A DNA stretch of 64,000 bases from Burkholderia thailandensis E264 (GCF_000012365.1 NC_007650.1:2108001-2172000), one strand, 5' to 3'. Positions 50,960-60,197 are shown, numbered from the stretch's first letter. The notes: generated from the sequence alone by a model not told the origin. Translations and numbers: made by a program.

Positions 50960-51241
50960 TCAACCGAGAATAATCAGTTCCCGACGCGCAACGCCCTTTC
51001 CGCCGCCTACCGTGCGCTGAATCGGCACGCTCTCGATATGCAAGCCGGCGACCACACACCGGCTCTCAGGGTGGTCGTTGAAGCCGACGATCGCGCGCCC
51101 CGCGATCGACCGCAGCCGCTCGGCCATCTTCTCGTTCTCCGCAAACGGAAACGCAACGCCGTACCCTTCGGTCTCGAAGCACGGCGGATCGAGGCAGAAC
51201 AGCCCGTGCGGCCGATCGTAGCGATCGATGCAGGCTCCCAT
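50960..51241 (-). pseudogene. DNA adenine methylase C-terminal remnant
   Basis: The frame has 93 codons. YDRPHGLFCLDPPCFETEGY and GVAFPFAENEKMAERLRSI, then GRAIVGFNDHPESRCVV and TVGGGKGVARRELIIL match the C-terminal third of D12-class Dam methyltransferases of phages and islands. Motif IV reads DPPC rather than DPPY, and the N-terminal SAM-binding FGG region is missing. It is therefore not functional. It is the only phage-like trace in this patch. Confidence 0.75.
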
Positions 51242-51387
51242 CTACGCCGGAACCCCGCCCGACGGCAAGCATGCGCCACCGTATCGCGGAAAGAGCCTCC
51301 ATGCCGGAAATGCAGATGCGCAGCTTGAACGCCGATCTGCTGCGGTATCATCGCGGGCCGCGCTCAAGAGTTCTCGGACACGCATCC

Positions 51388-52311
51388 ATGACCGAAACCA
51401 ACTATCAGGAAATCCTCGAACGAATTCATTGCGACATCGAGCCGTTACGCACGGCGGGCCGCGTCGCCGACTACATCCCGGAGCTTGCCAGCGTGCCTGC
51501 CGAGCGCTTCGGCATGGCCGTCGTCACCCTCGACGGCCGCGTGTTCTCCGTCGGCGATGCGCGCGAACGGTTCTCGATCCAGAGCATCTCGAAACTCTTT
51601 GCGTGTACCCTCGCCTTTCAGTTGCTTGGCGACTCGCTTTGGAAACGGGTAGGCCGAGAGCCGTCGGGAACCGCTTTTAACTCGCTCGTCCAGCTTGAGA
51701 GCGAGCGCGGCATACCGCGCAATCCGTTCATCAATGCCGGGGCGCTCATCGTCACCGACGTCTTGTGCCGCCGGTTCGTCGGTGCTGAAACTGCGCTCGT
51801 CCAGTTCATGCGACGGCTGACCGGTGTCACAGACCTCGACTATAACCTCCGAGTCGCGAATTCCGAGCTTGCCCACGCCGAACGCAATCGCGCGATGGCA
51901 CACTTCATGGCGAGCTTTGGCAATCTGCATATGCCGCCCGAGACGGTCATCGACGCCTATTGCCGCCAGTGCGCGATCGAAATGAACTGCATCGAGCTGG
52001 CGACCGCGGCCCTCTTTCTCGCCAATGCCGGCGTTGCCCCCGTTTCCGGCGAGCGCATTCTCGACGCCAGCTCAGCCAAACGCCTATCCGCCCTCATGCT
52101 GACGTGTGGCACATACGACGCGGCCGGCGACTTCGTATATCGCGTCGGCCTGCCCGCGAAAAGCGGCGTGGGCGGCGGTATCGTCGCCGTGCTACCGGGC
52201 GAGATGGCGGTGTGCGTCTGGTCGCCCGGACTCGACGCGAACGGCAACTCCGTCGCCGGCGTTCACGCGCTCGAACAGCTGACCACGCTTACCGGCCAGT
52301 CGATTTTTTGA
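51388..52311 (+). CDS. glsA: Glutaminase, serine-dependent beta-lactamase fold
   Basis: This 307-residue enzyme hydrolyses glutamine to glutamate and ammonia. The SxxK catalytic pair is in FSIQSISKLFACTLAFQLLG. Other family blocks are PSGTAFNSLVQLESERGIPR, NPFINAGALIVTDVL, VANSELAHAERNRAMAHFM, CSIE-type CAIEMNCIELATAALFLAN and the closing AKSGVGGGIVAVLPGEMAVC. All residues of the fold are present, so it should be active, unlike the split copy that surrounds it. The upstream start at ATG 51388 matches the family; the frame is open further upstream, but that part is methylase-remnant DNA. Confidence 0.93.
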   Translation: MTETNYQEILERIHCDIEPLRTAGRVADYIPELASVPAERFGMAVVTLDGRVFSVGDARERFSIQSISKLFACTLAFQLLGDSLWKRVGREPSGTAFNSLVQLESERGIPRNPFINAGALIVTDVLCRRFVGAETALVQFMRRLTGVTDLDYNLRVANSELAHAERNRAMAHFMASFGNLHMPPETVIDAYCRQCAIEMNCIELATAALFLANAGVAPVSGERILDASSAKRLSALMLTCGTYDAAGDFVYRVGLPAKSGVGGGIVAVLPGEMAVCVWSPGLDANGNSVAGVHALEQLTTLTGQSIF

Positions 52312-52341
52312 CGCCGGCCTCCTGCGTCATCGTCGGTTGAT

Positions 52342-52408
52342 TTTCCCGAGCGCCGGCACGCTGGCCCTGCAATGGTTGGCGACCTATTCGGGGCAGCCGA
52401 TCTTTTGA
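52342..52408 (+). pseudogene. Glutaminase 3' remnant
   Basis: The frame IFPSAGTLALQWLATYSGQP-IF ends at TGA 52406-52408. It aligns with the end of the intact gene (SVAGVHALEQLTTLTGQSIF), which closes only 95 bp upstream. Together with the 5' remnant at 49191-49445, it is the other end of the disrupted resident glutaminase. Confidence 0.7.
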
Positions 52409-52409
52409 A

Positions 52410-52447
52410 GCTTCGGCAGCTTCCGCAGCTGCCGCAGCTTCCGAAGC
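52410..52447. terminator. Imperfect inverted repeat after the glutaminase genes
   Basis: GCTTCGG (52410-52416) pairs with CCGAAGC (52441-52447) around a 9-bp-periodic CAGCTTCCG/CAGCTGCCG interior with a central GCAGCTGC. It stands between convergent genes and may terminate both; no U-tract is present. Confidence 0.4.
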
Positions 52448-52495
52448 GCCGAGATCGAGCGCGGCTGATCCGGCGCAACGCGCCGCCGGTTCATG

Positions 52496-53095
52496 TCAAC
52501 GCGCGCAGCACGCCGAATGGAGCGCGCCTCGTTCGGCAGCAACCGAACCTGAATGGCCCGTGGAACTCGTCGAGAGCGGACGCTCGGTTCGGCACACATG
52601 CGAAGCGCATCCATCGCGCATACCTGTCGGATCGGCGGCAACGCCGATCAGGCGTTGCCCTTCCTTGCTGCCCTCGACCCGCCAGCCTCGCGCGCTCAAC
52701 GTCCGCCGAATGTCATCGGCTTTTGCCCAGTTCCCTTCCGCCCTGTCCTGCTCGCGCTCGCCAAGCAATGCCCGGACGCTTTCCGGAATGTCGAACATCA
52801 CCGGCTGCCAATCGCGCAACCCGAGGCTCGGCACAGTATCGAAGCCGTCCACGGTCGCCCTCAAGGTCGACGGCGGCAGGCTGCTCTTGACGAGTTCCCG
52901 GAGCACCGCAAGCGCCCTGGGCAGATTCAGGTCCTCGTTCACGTCGGCGTCGAATCGCGCGACGAAATCGGGATCGACGCGACCTCCGTCGGCCCGCCTG
53001 AATCCAGATGCCGCAGCCGGTTCAAGGCCGCCAGCGCCATTCGCATCGCCCGTCCGAACCGTCCTTCGCTCCGGACCGGGCGCGCGCAGCCGAGC
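52496..53095 (-). pseudogene. Cysteinyl-tRNA synthetase-like C-terminal remnant
   Basis: One frame reads RMALAALNRLRHLDSGG and then shifts near 52995 to RADGGRVDPDFVARFDADVN, EDLNLPRALAVLRELVKSSL, VDGFDTVPSLGLRDWQPVMF and WAKADDIRRTLSARGWRVEG. This is the DALR/anticodon-binding end of CysS. The catalytic Rossmann domain (HIGH, KMSKS) is absent. The remnant runs on into unrelated sequence to a stop at 52496. A full cysS must exist elsewhere. It marks the right side of the rearranged patch. Confidence 0.65.
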
Positions 53096-53818
53096 CTACT
53101 TCGCGATATAAATCCCGGACGTCGGGCAGGTGCCCTGCGTGCCGGCATCGGTCACGAGCGACGCCGCGCTCGGGAACTGCGACGTCGCATCCGTCTTCAC
53201 CGAAATCCACGCCTCGGTGAAATAGCTGACGTAGTTGACTTTCACGCACTTGAGCGAAACCGCGCCGCGCGTGTTGCTGCCGAACGCGCCTTCGAACGCG
53301 TTCAGCAATTGCGTGCGCGTCACGGTGCTGCCGGCGTTCGACTGGAGAAACGTGTTGAACGACGTCGTCGACAGGCGGCTCACCATCCCCGTCGCGCCAT
53401 TCCAGTATGCGTCGGCCGACGGCGCCTGCGCGCAGGTGCCGTGCTTGTACCACTCGTGCTTGTCGAGGCACGACGCGACGCCCGGCATGTACGTCGACAG
53501 CGTCGCGAGCGTCGACGAGCCGACCGGGTACGCATCCATGCTGCACCACTGATGATTGTTGTCGAGGTCGATCTCGTTTTGCGGCACGCCGCAATAGAAC
53601 GGCTGGTTGCCGTCGTAATTATTCGGCCACAGGCCGTGCAGCGACAGGTTCGTCGACGCGTACGAACCCGACAGCGCGCTGCATTCGGTCGCGCTGTGCG
53701 TTGCGCAGAAGCCCGGCTCCCACGACGTCGCGAGCAGCAGATAATCGTATGCGTTGGCGGTGTCGCAAGCCGACGCGACAGCAAGCGCGCACGCGGCGCG
53801 CGCGAAGGTACGAAGCAT
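53096..53818 (-). CDS. Ribonuclease T2 family, secreted
   Basis: The protein is 240 residues long. A signal peptide (FARAACALAVASACDTANA) is followed by mature YDYLLLATSWEPGFCATHSA. The two conserved active-site segments are present: CAS I in NLSLHGLWPNN and CAS II in DKHEWYKHGTCA, with the catalytic histidines. Several Cys pairs suggest disulfides in the periplasm or medium. GAGGGGGG before ATG 53818 sets the start, and a 56-codon upstream extension is rejected. It degrades RNA with little base preference; the biological role is probably scavenging or defence (inference). Confidence 0.92.
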   Translation of the reverse strand: MLRTFARAACALAVASACDTANAYDYLLLATSWEPGFCATHSATECSALSGSYASTNLSLHGLWPNNYDGNQPFYCGVPQNEIDLDNNHQWCSMDAYPVGSSTLATLSTYMPGVASCLDKHEWYKHGTCAQAPSADAYWNGATGMVSRLSTTSFNTFLQSNAGSTVTRTQLLNAFEGAFGSNTRGAVSLKCVKVNYVSYFTEAWISVKTDATSQFPSAASLVTDAGTQGTCPTSGIYIAK

Positions 53819-54165
53819 ACCGGCCCCCCTCAGTATGAACGCGGCGGCCTCGCAGGAGACGCCGCGATGTTGGTGAACTGTCGGGTGCCTATTGTGCTTT
53901 CGCCAATATTGCAGCGGTGTGACTTCGTCAGCGAGCGCGCGATGAAGCCCGACGCGCGACGAAAACGCCGGCTCGGACCGGGACAAGCGATGGCGACGAG
54001 CACGCCCGTGATCGCTCGCACCGGCGCGAACGTTTCAAACGCCGAATTCAAACGGCCTGCGCCGGCTCGGCGCCGGCACATGCGTCGCCATCGACGGCGA
54101 CATTCGTCGCATGCCTAACGATCGCGCGACCCGCCGCGCGCCGCATGGCCGAGCCGTTGCCCGCG
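53819..54165. other. Intergenic region, no gene seen
   Basis: The 347 bp lie between the RNase T2 start and the sfnG stop. The AT-richer part near 53865-53930 is a plausible RNase promoter. No repeat, operator or RNA gene was found. Confidence 0.4.
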
Positions 54166-55260
54166 TCAGGCCGGCTGTGCGTCGTGCCGCCGCTCCAGTT
54201 CGCGCACGAGCGGCAGCACGCGCTTGCCGAAATACTCGACGTCCTCCAGATAATGCAGGAATCCGCCAAGCACGAGATCGACGCCGATCGCCTTCAGCGC
54301 GACGATGCGCTCGGCGATCTGCTCGGGCGTGCCGATCAGGTTGGTCCTGAAGCCGTCGTTGTACTGAACGAGATCGGCGAACTTCGAATCGGCCCACATC
54401 CCTTGCCCTTCGGGCGCGGCCTTGCCCGCCTGCTTGACCGCGTGGCCGAACGCGTTGACCGCGTCGACATCCGCGTGGCGCACGATCTCGTCGAGCACGT
54501 CGCGCGCCTCGCGCTCGGTGTCGCGCGCGATGATGAACGCGTTGACGCCGAACTTCACCCGCCGCCCCTGCGCGGCCGCCGCCGCGCGGATCTCGTCGAT
54601 CTGCGCGCGGTGGCCGTCGAGCGTGTTGCCGTTCATGAAGTACCAGTCGGACACGGCGGCCGCCATCCGGCGCGCGGCCGCCGAATTGCCGCCCTGGAAG
54701 ACTTCCGGGTGCGGCTGCTGCAACGGCTTCGGCTTGAGCGTGTAGTCGTTGAACCGATAGAAGTCGCCCTTGAACGTGAAGCTGTCCTGCGTCCAGACGC
54801 CCTTCACCGCGCGAATGAATTCCTCGGAGCGGCGGTAGCGCTCGTCGTGCTCGAGCCACGGCTCGCCGATCGCGGTGAACTCGCCCTTGAACCAGCCGCT
54901 CACGACGTTGATCGCGACGCGCCCCTGGTTCAACTGGTCGATCGTCGCGAGCTGCTTCGCGACGACGGCCGGATGCCACGGCCCCGGCAGGATCGCGGCG
55001 ATCACCTTCAGACGCTCGGTCGCCGCAAGCAGCGCATGGCTGAACGCGACGGACTCGTGCTGATACTCGGCGCCGTAGCCGGCCGTGAAGCGGATCTGCG
55101 ACAACGCATAGTCGAAGCCGTTCTGCTCCGCGATGCGCGCGAGGCGGCGGTTGTAGTCGATATCCCAGCTCGTGCGCTGCTCGATCTTGCTGACGACGAG
55201 GCCGCCGCTGACGTTGGGCACCCAGTAGGCGAACTTGAGGGGGTCCGGCTCGTGACTCAT
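54166..55260 (-). CDS. sfnG: FMNH2-dependent dimethylsulfone monooxygenase
   Basis: This 364-residue bacterial-luciferase-like TIM barrel shows SfnG features: LKFAYWVPNVSGGLVVSKIE, QRTSWDIDYNRRLARIAEQN, GFDYALSQIRFTAGYGAEYQ, VAKQLATIDQLNQGRVAINV followed by VSGWFKGEFTAIGEPWLEHD. It converts dimethylsulfone to methanesulfinate using FMNH2 from a separate reductase, giving sulfur under sulfate starvation. AGGAACGATCCG precedes ATG 55260. No reductase or sfnR lies adjacent. It is divergent from the macAB operon. Confidence 0.92.
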   Translation of the reverse strand: MSHEPDPLKFAYWVPNVSGGLVVSKIEQRTSWDIDYNRRLARIAEQNGFDYALSQIRFTAGYGAEYQHESVAFSHALLAATERLKVIAAILPGPWHPAVVAKQLATIDQLNQGRVAINVVSGWFKGEFTAIGEPWLEHDERYRRSEEFIRAVKGVWTQDSFTFKGDFYRFNDYTLKPKPLQQPHPEVFQGGNSAAARRMAAAVSDWYFMNGNTLDGHRAQIDEIRAAAAAQGRRVKFGVNAFIIARDTEREARDVLDEIVRHADVDAVNAFGHAVKQAGKAAPEGQGMWADSKFADLVQYNDGFRTNLIGTPEQIAERIVALKAIGVDLVLGGFLHYLEDVEYFGKRVLPLVRELERRHDAQPA

Positions 55261-55629
55261 CGGATCGTTCCTTGATGCGTGAAGGGGACGGTGAAAACCC
55301 GGCGGCGCGCGGCCGGCCGGTCGGCAATGGCCCTCGGACGCGCCGCTGCGCGCGGCGTTTGTCCCGGCGCATCGTAGGGCGGGCCGGCATGCCGGCCAAC
55401 CAATGAATTCAGCTATCGATGCCCGCCGCCGCGAGATATGCAAATGACGCACGCGCGGCGTGCGCGGCGGCGGCGCGACGCCCGGCATGCCCGCGCGCCT
55501 GTGTCGAACTGTCGAAATATTGAGGAAATTTGTCGCTGCATTGAACCCGGCACACCTTTCCATATTCCAATGTCCAGTTTCATTTTCATTACAATTGCTC
55601 GCCTGCCACGCGTTACCGTTCCGTTTCCC
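55261..55629. promoter_or_regulatory. Divergent region between sfnG and macA with a perfect palindrome
   Basis: The 369 bp contain GGCCGGCATGCCGGCC (55382-55397), a perfect 16-bp palindrome about 120 bp before the sfnG start. The macA side is AT-rich (55500-55600). No sigma-54 GG/GC pair could be confirmed for sfnG. Confidence 0.45.
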
Positions 55630-56832
55630 ATGAAAAAAACCCAACGCCGCTGGATCGCCGCAGCGGCCGGCGTCGTCGCGCTCGTCTCGCTCGCCGTGCT
55701 CTACCAACGCTTCGCCTCGAAAGACAAGGCGCCGCATTACCTCACCGCGAACGTCGCCCGCGCCGATCTCGAGAACGCTGTGCTCGCCACGGGCACGCTG
55801 CACGCGTTCAAGCAGGTCGACGTCGGCGCGCAAGTGTCCGGCCAACTGAAGTCGCTGAAGGTGAAGCTCGGCGACAAGGTGAAGAAGGATCAGTGGCTCG
55901 CCGAGATCGATCCGGTGATCTCCCAGAACGAGCTGCGCCAGGCCGAGGCGAACGTCGAGAACCTCGTCGCGCAGAAGCGCTCGACCACCGCGCAACTGAA
56001 GCAGGCCGAGCTCGCATTCAGGCGGCAGCAGCAGATGCTGCCCGACGACGCGACGTCGCGCCAGGACTACGAGGCCGCGGCCGCTTCGCTCGACGTGCAG
56101 CGCGCGAGCCTCGTCGCGCTCGATGCGCAGATCCGCGCGGCGCGCATCAAGATCGAGACCGCGCGCGCGAACCTCGGCTATACGCGCATCGTCGCGCCGA
56201 TGGACGGCGAAGTGGTCGCGATCGTCACGCAGGAAGGCCAGACGGTGATCGCGCAGCAGCAGGCACCCGTGATCCTGAAACTCGCCCAACTCGACACGAT
56301 GACGGTCAAGGCGCAGGTGTCGGAGGCGGACGTGATCCGCGTCCGCCCCGACCAGAGCGCGTATTTCACGATCCTCGGCGAGCCCGACAAGCGCTACTAC
56401 GGCAAGCTGCGCGCAATCGAGCCCGCGCCGCAGAACTTCCTCGACACGCAAGGCGGCCTCGGCGGCATGGGCGGCGGCGGCTCGTCGAAAACGAACACCG
56501 CGGTCTTCTACAACGCGCTGTTCGAAGTGCCGAATCCCGGCCACCGGCTGCGCATCTCGATGACCGCTCAGGTGAACATCCTGCTCGACACCGCCCGCAA
56601 CGCGCTCAATATCCCTGTCGCCGCGCTCGGCGCGAAGGACAAGGACGGCGCGTATGCGGTACGCGTCGTCGGCGCGGACGGCAAAGTCTCGACGCGCAAG
56701 GTGCGCACCGGCATCAACAACAACGTGAAGGTCGAAGTGCGCTCGGGCCTCGCCGACGGCGAGCGCGTGATCATCGGCGATGCGGCCGAGTCCGCCGGCG
56801 CCGGCGCGGCCGCGTCCGACGCGAGGAATTGA
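55630..56832 (+). CDS. macA: MacA-type periplasmic adaptor
   Basis: This 400-residue membrane-fusion protein links the MacB pump to the outer-membrane channel. An N-terminal anchor is seen (WIAAAAGVVALVSLAVLY), then the barrel-sandwich start FKQVDVGAQVSGQLKSLKVK, and a helical hairpin of about residues 95-175 rich in Gln/Ala/Arg (NELRQAEANVENLVAQKRST). The return strand is ARANLGYTRIVAPMDGEVVA, followed by beta-barrel and membrane-proximal domains. A Gly-rich loop (GGLGGMGGGGSS) is typical of MacA. It ends 2 bp before macB. No strong ribosome site precedes the ATG. Confidence 0.93.
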   Translation: MKKTQRRWIAAAAGVVALVSLAVLYQRFASKDKAPHYLTANVARADLENAVLATGTLHAFKQVDVGAQVSGQLKSLKVKLGDKVKKDQWLAEIDPVISQNELRQAEANVENLVAQKRSTTAQLKQAELAFRRQQQMLPDDATSRQDYEAAAASLDVQRASLVALDAQIRAARIKIETARANLGYTRIVAPMDGEVVAIVTQEGQTVIAQQQAPVILKLAQLDTMTVKAQVSEADVIRVRPDQSAYFTILGEPDKRYYGKLRAIEPAPQNFLDTQGGLGGMGGGGSSKTNTAVFYNALFEVPNPGHRLRISMTAQVNILLDTARNALNIPVAALGAKDKDGAYAVRVVGADGKVSTRKVRTGINNNVKVEVRSGLADGERVIIGDAAESAGAGAAASDARN

Positions 56833-56834
56833 CG

Positions 56835-58796
56835 ATGGCCGAACCGCTGCTTCAACTCACGCGCGTCACGCGCCGCTTTCCCGCGGGCGACAAGGACGTC
56901 GTCGTGCTCGACGACGTGAGCCTGTCGATCGACGCGGGCGAGATCGTCGCCATCGTCGGCGCGTCCGGCTCGGGCAAATCGACACTGATGAACATCCTCG
57001 GCTGCCTCGACCATCCGAGCTCGGGCAGCTACCGGGTCGGCGCACGCGAGACGAGCGAGCTCGAAAGCGACGAGCTCGCGCGCCTGCGCCGCGAGCACTT
57101 CGGCTTCATCTTCCAGCGCTATCACCTGCTGCCGCATCTGTCCGCGGCCGAAAACGTCGAAATGCCCGCCGTCTACGCGGGCAGCGCGCAGGCGCAGCGC
57201 CGCGAGCGCGCGCTGATGCTGCTCGCGCGCCTGGGCCTGTCCGATCGCGCCGGCCACCGGCCGAGCCAGTTGTCGGGCGGCCAGCAGCAGCGCGTGAGCA
57301 TCGCGCGCGCGCTGATGAACGGCGGCGAGGTGATCCTCGCCGACGAGCCGACGGGCGCGCTCGATTCGAAGAGCGGCCACGACGTGATCCGGGTCCTGCG
57401 CGAGCTGAACGCGCTCGGCCACACCGTCATCATCGTCACGCACGACGAAAACGTCGCCGCGCACGCGCGCCGCATCATCGAGATCAGCGACGGGCGCATC
57501 GTCGGCGACCGCCTCAATCCGCACGCGGACGGCGCCGACGCCGCGTCCGGCGCGAGCGGCGATGCGGGGCCGCAGCGCGCGCGCCGACTGTCGGCAGGCG
57601 TCGGCCGCTTCGCGGAAGCGTTCCGGATGGCATGGATCGCGCTCGTATCGCATCGGCTGCGCACACTGCTCACGATGCTCGGAATCATCATCGGGATCAC
57701 GTCGGTCGTGTCGATCGTCGCGATCGGCGAAGGCGCGAAGCGCTACATGCTCGACGAGATCGGCAGCATCGGCACAAACACGATCAACGTCTACCCGGGC
57801 GCCGACTGGGGCGACAGCCGCGCGGACGCGATCCAGACGCTCGTGCCCGCCGACGCCGCCGCGCTCGCCGATCAGATCTACGTCGACAGCGCGACGCCCG
57901 AGACGTCGCGCAGCCTGCTGCTGCGCTATCGGAACATCGACGTCAACGCGCTCGTGAGCGGCGTCGGCGAGCGCTTCTTCCAGGTTCGCGGGATGAAGAT
58001 GGCGCAAGGCATCGCATTCGGCCCCGACGAGGTGCGCCGCCAGGCGCAAGTCGCGGTGATCGACGAGAACACGCGCCGCAAGCTGTTCGGCGCGAACCCG
58101 AATCCGCTCGGCGAAGTGATCCTGATCGACAATCTGCCGTGCATCGTGATCGGCGTGACCGCGGCAAAGAAAAGCGCGTTCGGGGACACGAAGAATCTGA
58201 ACGTCTGGGTGCCCTACACGACGGCGTCCGGACGCCTGTTCGGCCAGCGGCATCTCGACAGCATCACCGTGCGCGTGCGCGACGGCCAGCCGAGCGCCGC
58301 GGCCGAGCAAAGCCTGACGAAGCTGATGCTGCAGCGGCACGGCCGCAAAGATTTCTTCACGTACAACATGGACAGCGTCGTCAAGACGGTCGAGAAGACC
58401 GGGCAGTCGCTCACGCTGCTGCTGTCGCTGATCGCGGTGATCTCGCTCGTCGTGGGCGGAATCGGCGTGATGAACATCATGCTCGTGTCGGTGACCGAGC
58501 GCACGCGCGAGATCGGCATCCGGATGGCGGTCGGCGCGCGGCAGGCCGACATCATGCAGCAGTTCCTCGTCGAAGCCGTGACCGTCTGCCTGATGGGCGG
58601 CGCGATCGGCATCGTGCTGTCGTTGGGCATGAGTTTCGTGTTCTCGCTATTCGTCGACCAATGGAAAATGGTGTTCTCGGCCGGCTCGATCGTGTCGGCG
58701 TTCCTGTGCTCGACGCTGATCGGCGTCGTGTTCGGCTTCATGCCCGCGCGCAACGCGTCGCGGCTCGATCCGATCGATGCGCTCGCGCGCGATTGA
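56835..58796 (+). CDS. macB: MacB-type ABC exporter
   Basis: The protein is 653 residues long. The N-terminal ATPase has Walker A GASGSGKST near 43, signature LSGGQQQR near 147, Walker B VILADEPTGALD near 168 and H-loop VTHDE. TM1 follows (LRTLLTMLGIIIGITSVVSI), then a large periplasmic domain of about 230 residues (GEGAKRYMLDEIGSIGTNTI onward). TM2-4 close the protein (LLLSLIAVISLVVGGIGVMN; GGAIGIVLSLGMSFVFSLFV). It drives tripartite efflux of macrolides, peptides or siderophores with MacA and the next gene's product. Spacing of 2 and 9 bp shows one operon. Confidence 0.95.
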   Translation: MAEPLLQLTRVTRRFPAGDKDVVVLDDVSLSIDAGEIVAIVGASGSGKSTLMNILGCLDHPSSGSYRVGARETSELESDELARLRREHFGFIFQRYHLLPHLSAAENVEMPAVYAGSAQAQRRERALMLLARLGLSDRAGHRPSQLSGGQQQRVSIARALMNGGEVILADEPTGALDSKSGHDVIRVLRELNALGHTVIIVTHDENVAAHARRIIEISDGRIVGDRLNPHADGADAASGASGDAGPQRARRLSAGVGRFAEAFRMAWIALVSHRLRTLLTMLGIIIGITSVVSIVAIGEGAKRYMLDEIGSIGTNTINVYPGADWGDSRADAIQTLVPADAAALADQIYVDSATPETSRSLLLRYRNIDVNALVSGVGERFFQVRGMKMAQGIAFGPDEVRRQAQVAVIDENTRRKLFGANPNPLGEVILIDNLPCIVIGVTAAKKSAFGDTKNLNVWVPYTTASGRLFGQRHLDSITVRVRDGQPSAAAEQSLTKLMLQRHGRKDFFTYNMDSVVKTVEKTGQSLTLLLSLIAVISLVVGGIGVMNIMLVSVTERTREIGIRMAVGARQADIMQQFLVEAVTVCLMGGAIGIVLSLGMSFVFSLFVDQWKMVFSAGSIVSAFLCSTLIGVVFGFMPARNASRLDPIDALARD

Positions 58797-58805
58797 GGTG
58801 ACGCG

Positions 58806-60197
58806 ATGACGATTCTCCCGACTCATCGTTTCGCCCGGCGCGCCGCCGCGCTCGCGTGCGCGGGCGCGCTGCTGTCCGCCTGCGCGACGCCGTCGCGCAA
58901 CGCGCCGCCGCCCGCGGTCGAGCTGCCCGCGCAATGGGCCGCGCCCGTCGCGGGGCAGGCGAGCGCCACGCCCGACGGCTGGTGGCGCCGCTTCGGCGAC
59001 CCGACGCTCGATCGCCTGATCGACGACGCGCTGCGCACGAACAACGATCTCGCGGCCGCCGCGATCCGCGTCTATCGCGCGCAATTGCAGGCCGGGCTCG
59101 CGGACACGAACCTGACGCCGAACGTGACGCTCGGCGCGACGGGCAACGTATCGCGCACGCTCGACACGCACCGGATGGGCCGCACGAGCGGCGTCACGGC
59201 TACGCTCGGCTACGAGCTCGACCTGTGGGGCAAGCTTGCCGCGCAGCGCGACGCCGCGCGCTGGGAACTCGAAGCAACGCAGGCCGACCGCGATGCGGCG
59301 CGGCTCTCGCTGATCGGCACGACGGCGGCACTGTACTGGCAGATCGCCTATCTGAATCAACTGATCGCGATCGGCGATGCGAACATCGCGTACGCGCGGC
59401 GCACGCTCGAGCTCGTGCAGTCGCGTCACGCGGCGGGCGCGACGTCCGGGCTCGACCTCGCGCAAGCCGAGCGCAACCTGTCCGCGCTGCGCGCGGACCA
59501 GACGCAACTGATCCAGCAACGCACCGAGAACCGCAACGCGCTTGCGATCCTGTTCGACCGTCCGCCGCAACGGCAAGCGGCCGAGCGCGACGCACTGCCC
59601 GCGGCGCCGCTTCCGGACATCGCCGCAGGCGTGCCGGCCGAGCTGCTCGGCCGCCGGCCCGATTTGCGCGCGGCCGAGTTCCGGCTGCGCGAATCGCTCG
59701 CGAACGTCGACGTGACGCGCACGAGCTTCTATCCGACATTCACGCTGACGGGCAACGTCGGCACCGCGAGCACGAGCCTCGAGCGCGTGCTGCAGAATCC
59801 CGTCGCGACGCTCGGCCTCGGGCTCGCGCTGCCGTTCATCCAGTGGAACACGATGCAGTTGCAGATCAAGGTGTCGAAATCGCAGTACGAGGAAGCCGTC
59901 GTCAATTTCCGGCAGAGCCTGTATCGCGCGCTCGGCGAAGTCGAGAACGCGCTGTCGGCGCGTGCGCAGCTCGAGGCCGAGGCCGACGAGCGCGCGCACG
60001 CGCTCGCGCAGGCGCAGCGCGCCGAAACGCTCGCGAAGGCGCGCTTCGCGGCCGGCGCGACGGGCGTGCAGCCATGGCTCGACGAACAGCAACGGCTGCG
60101 CGATGCGCAAAGCGCGCTCGCGCGCAATCAATTGGGACGGCTCAACAACCGGATGAGCCTGTACAAGGCGCTGGGCGGCGAGGACCGCCCCGCCTGA
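58806..60197 (+). CDS. NodT-family outer-membrane efflux lipoprotein
   Basis: This 463-residue TolC-class protein has a signal with lipobox LLSAC (residues about 21-25), giving a lipidated Cys. WWRRFGDPTLDRLIDDALRT starts the first outer-membrane factor repeat, and AGVPAELLGRRPDLRAAEFR the second. Long coiled helices and ARFAAGATGVQPWLDEQQRL follow. The position directly after macB makes it the dedicated outer-membrane channel of this pump. The start ATG is 9 bp after the macB stop. Confidence 0.93.
   Translation: MTILPTHRFARRAAALACAGALLSACATPSRNAPPPAVELPAQWAAPVAGQASATPDGWWRRFGDPTLDRLIDDALRTNNDLAAAAIRVYRAQLQAGLADTNLTPNVTLGATGNVSRTLDTHRMGRTSGVTATLGYELDLWGKLAAQRDAARWELEATQADRDAARLSLIGTTAALYWQIAYLNQLIAIGDANIAYARRTLELVQSRHAAGATSGLDLAQAERNLSALRADQTQLIQQRTENRNALAILFDRPPQRQAAERDALPAAPLPDIAAGVPAELLGRRPDLRAAEFRLRESLANVDVTRTSFYPTFTLTGNVGTASTSLERVLQNPVATLGLGLALPFIQWNTMQLQIKVSKSQYEEAVVNFRQSLYRALGEVENALSARAQLEAEADERAHALAQAQRAETLAKARFAAGATGVQPWLDEQQRLRDAQSALARNQLGRLNNRMSLYKALGGEDRPA

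Noticed and set aside
55261..55440. Sigma-54 promoter for sfnG
   Set aside because: Expected from Pseudomonas biology, but no GG-N10-GC pair with good flanks was found on the reverse strand.
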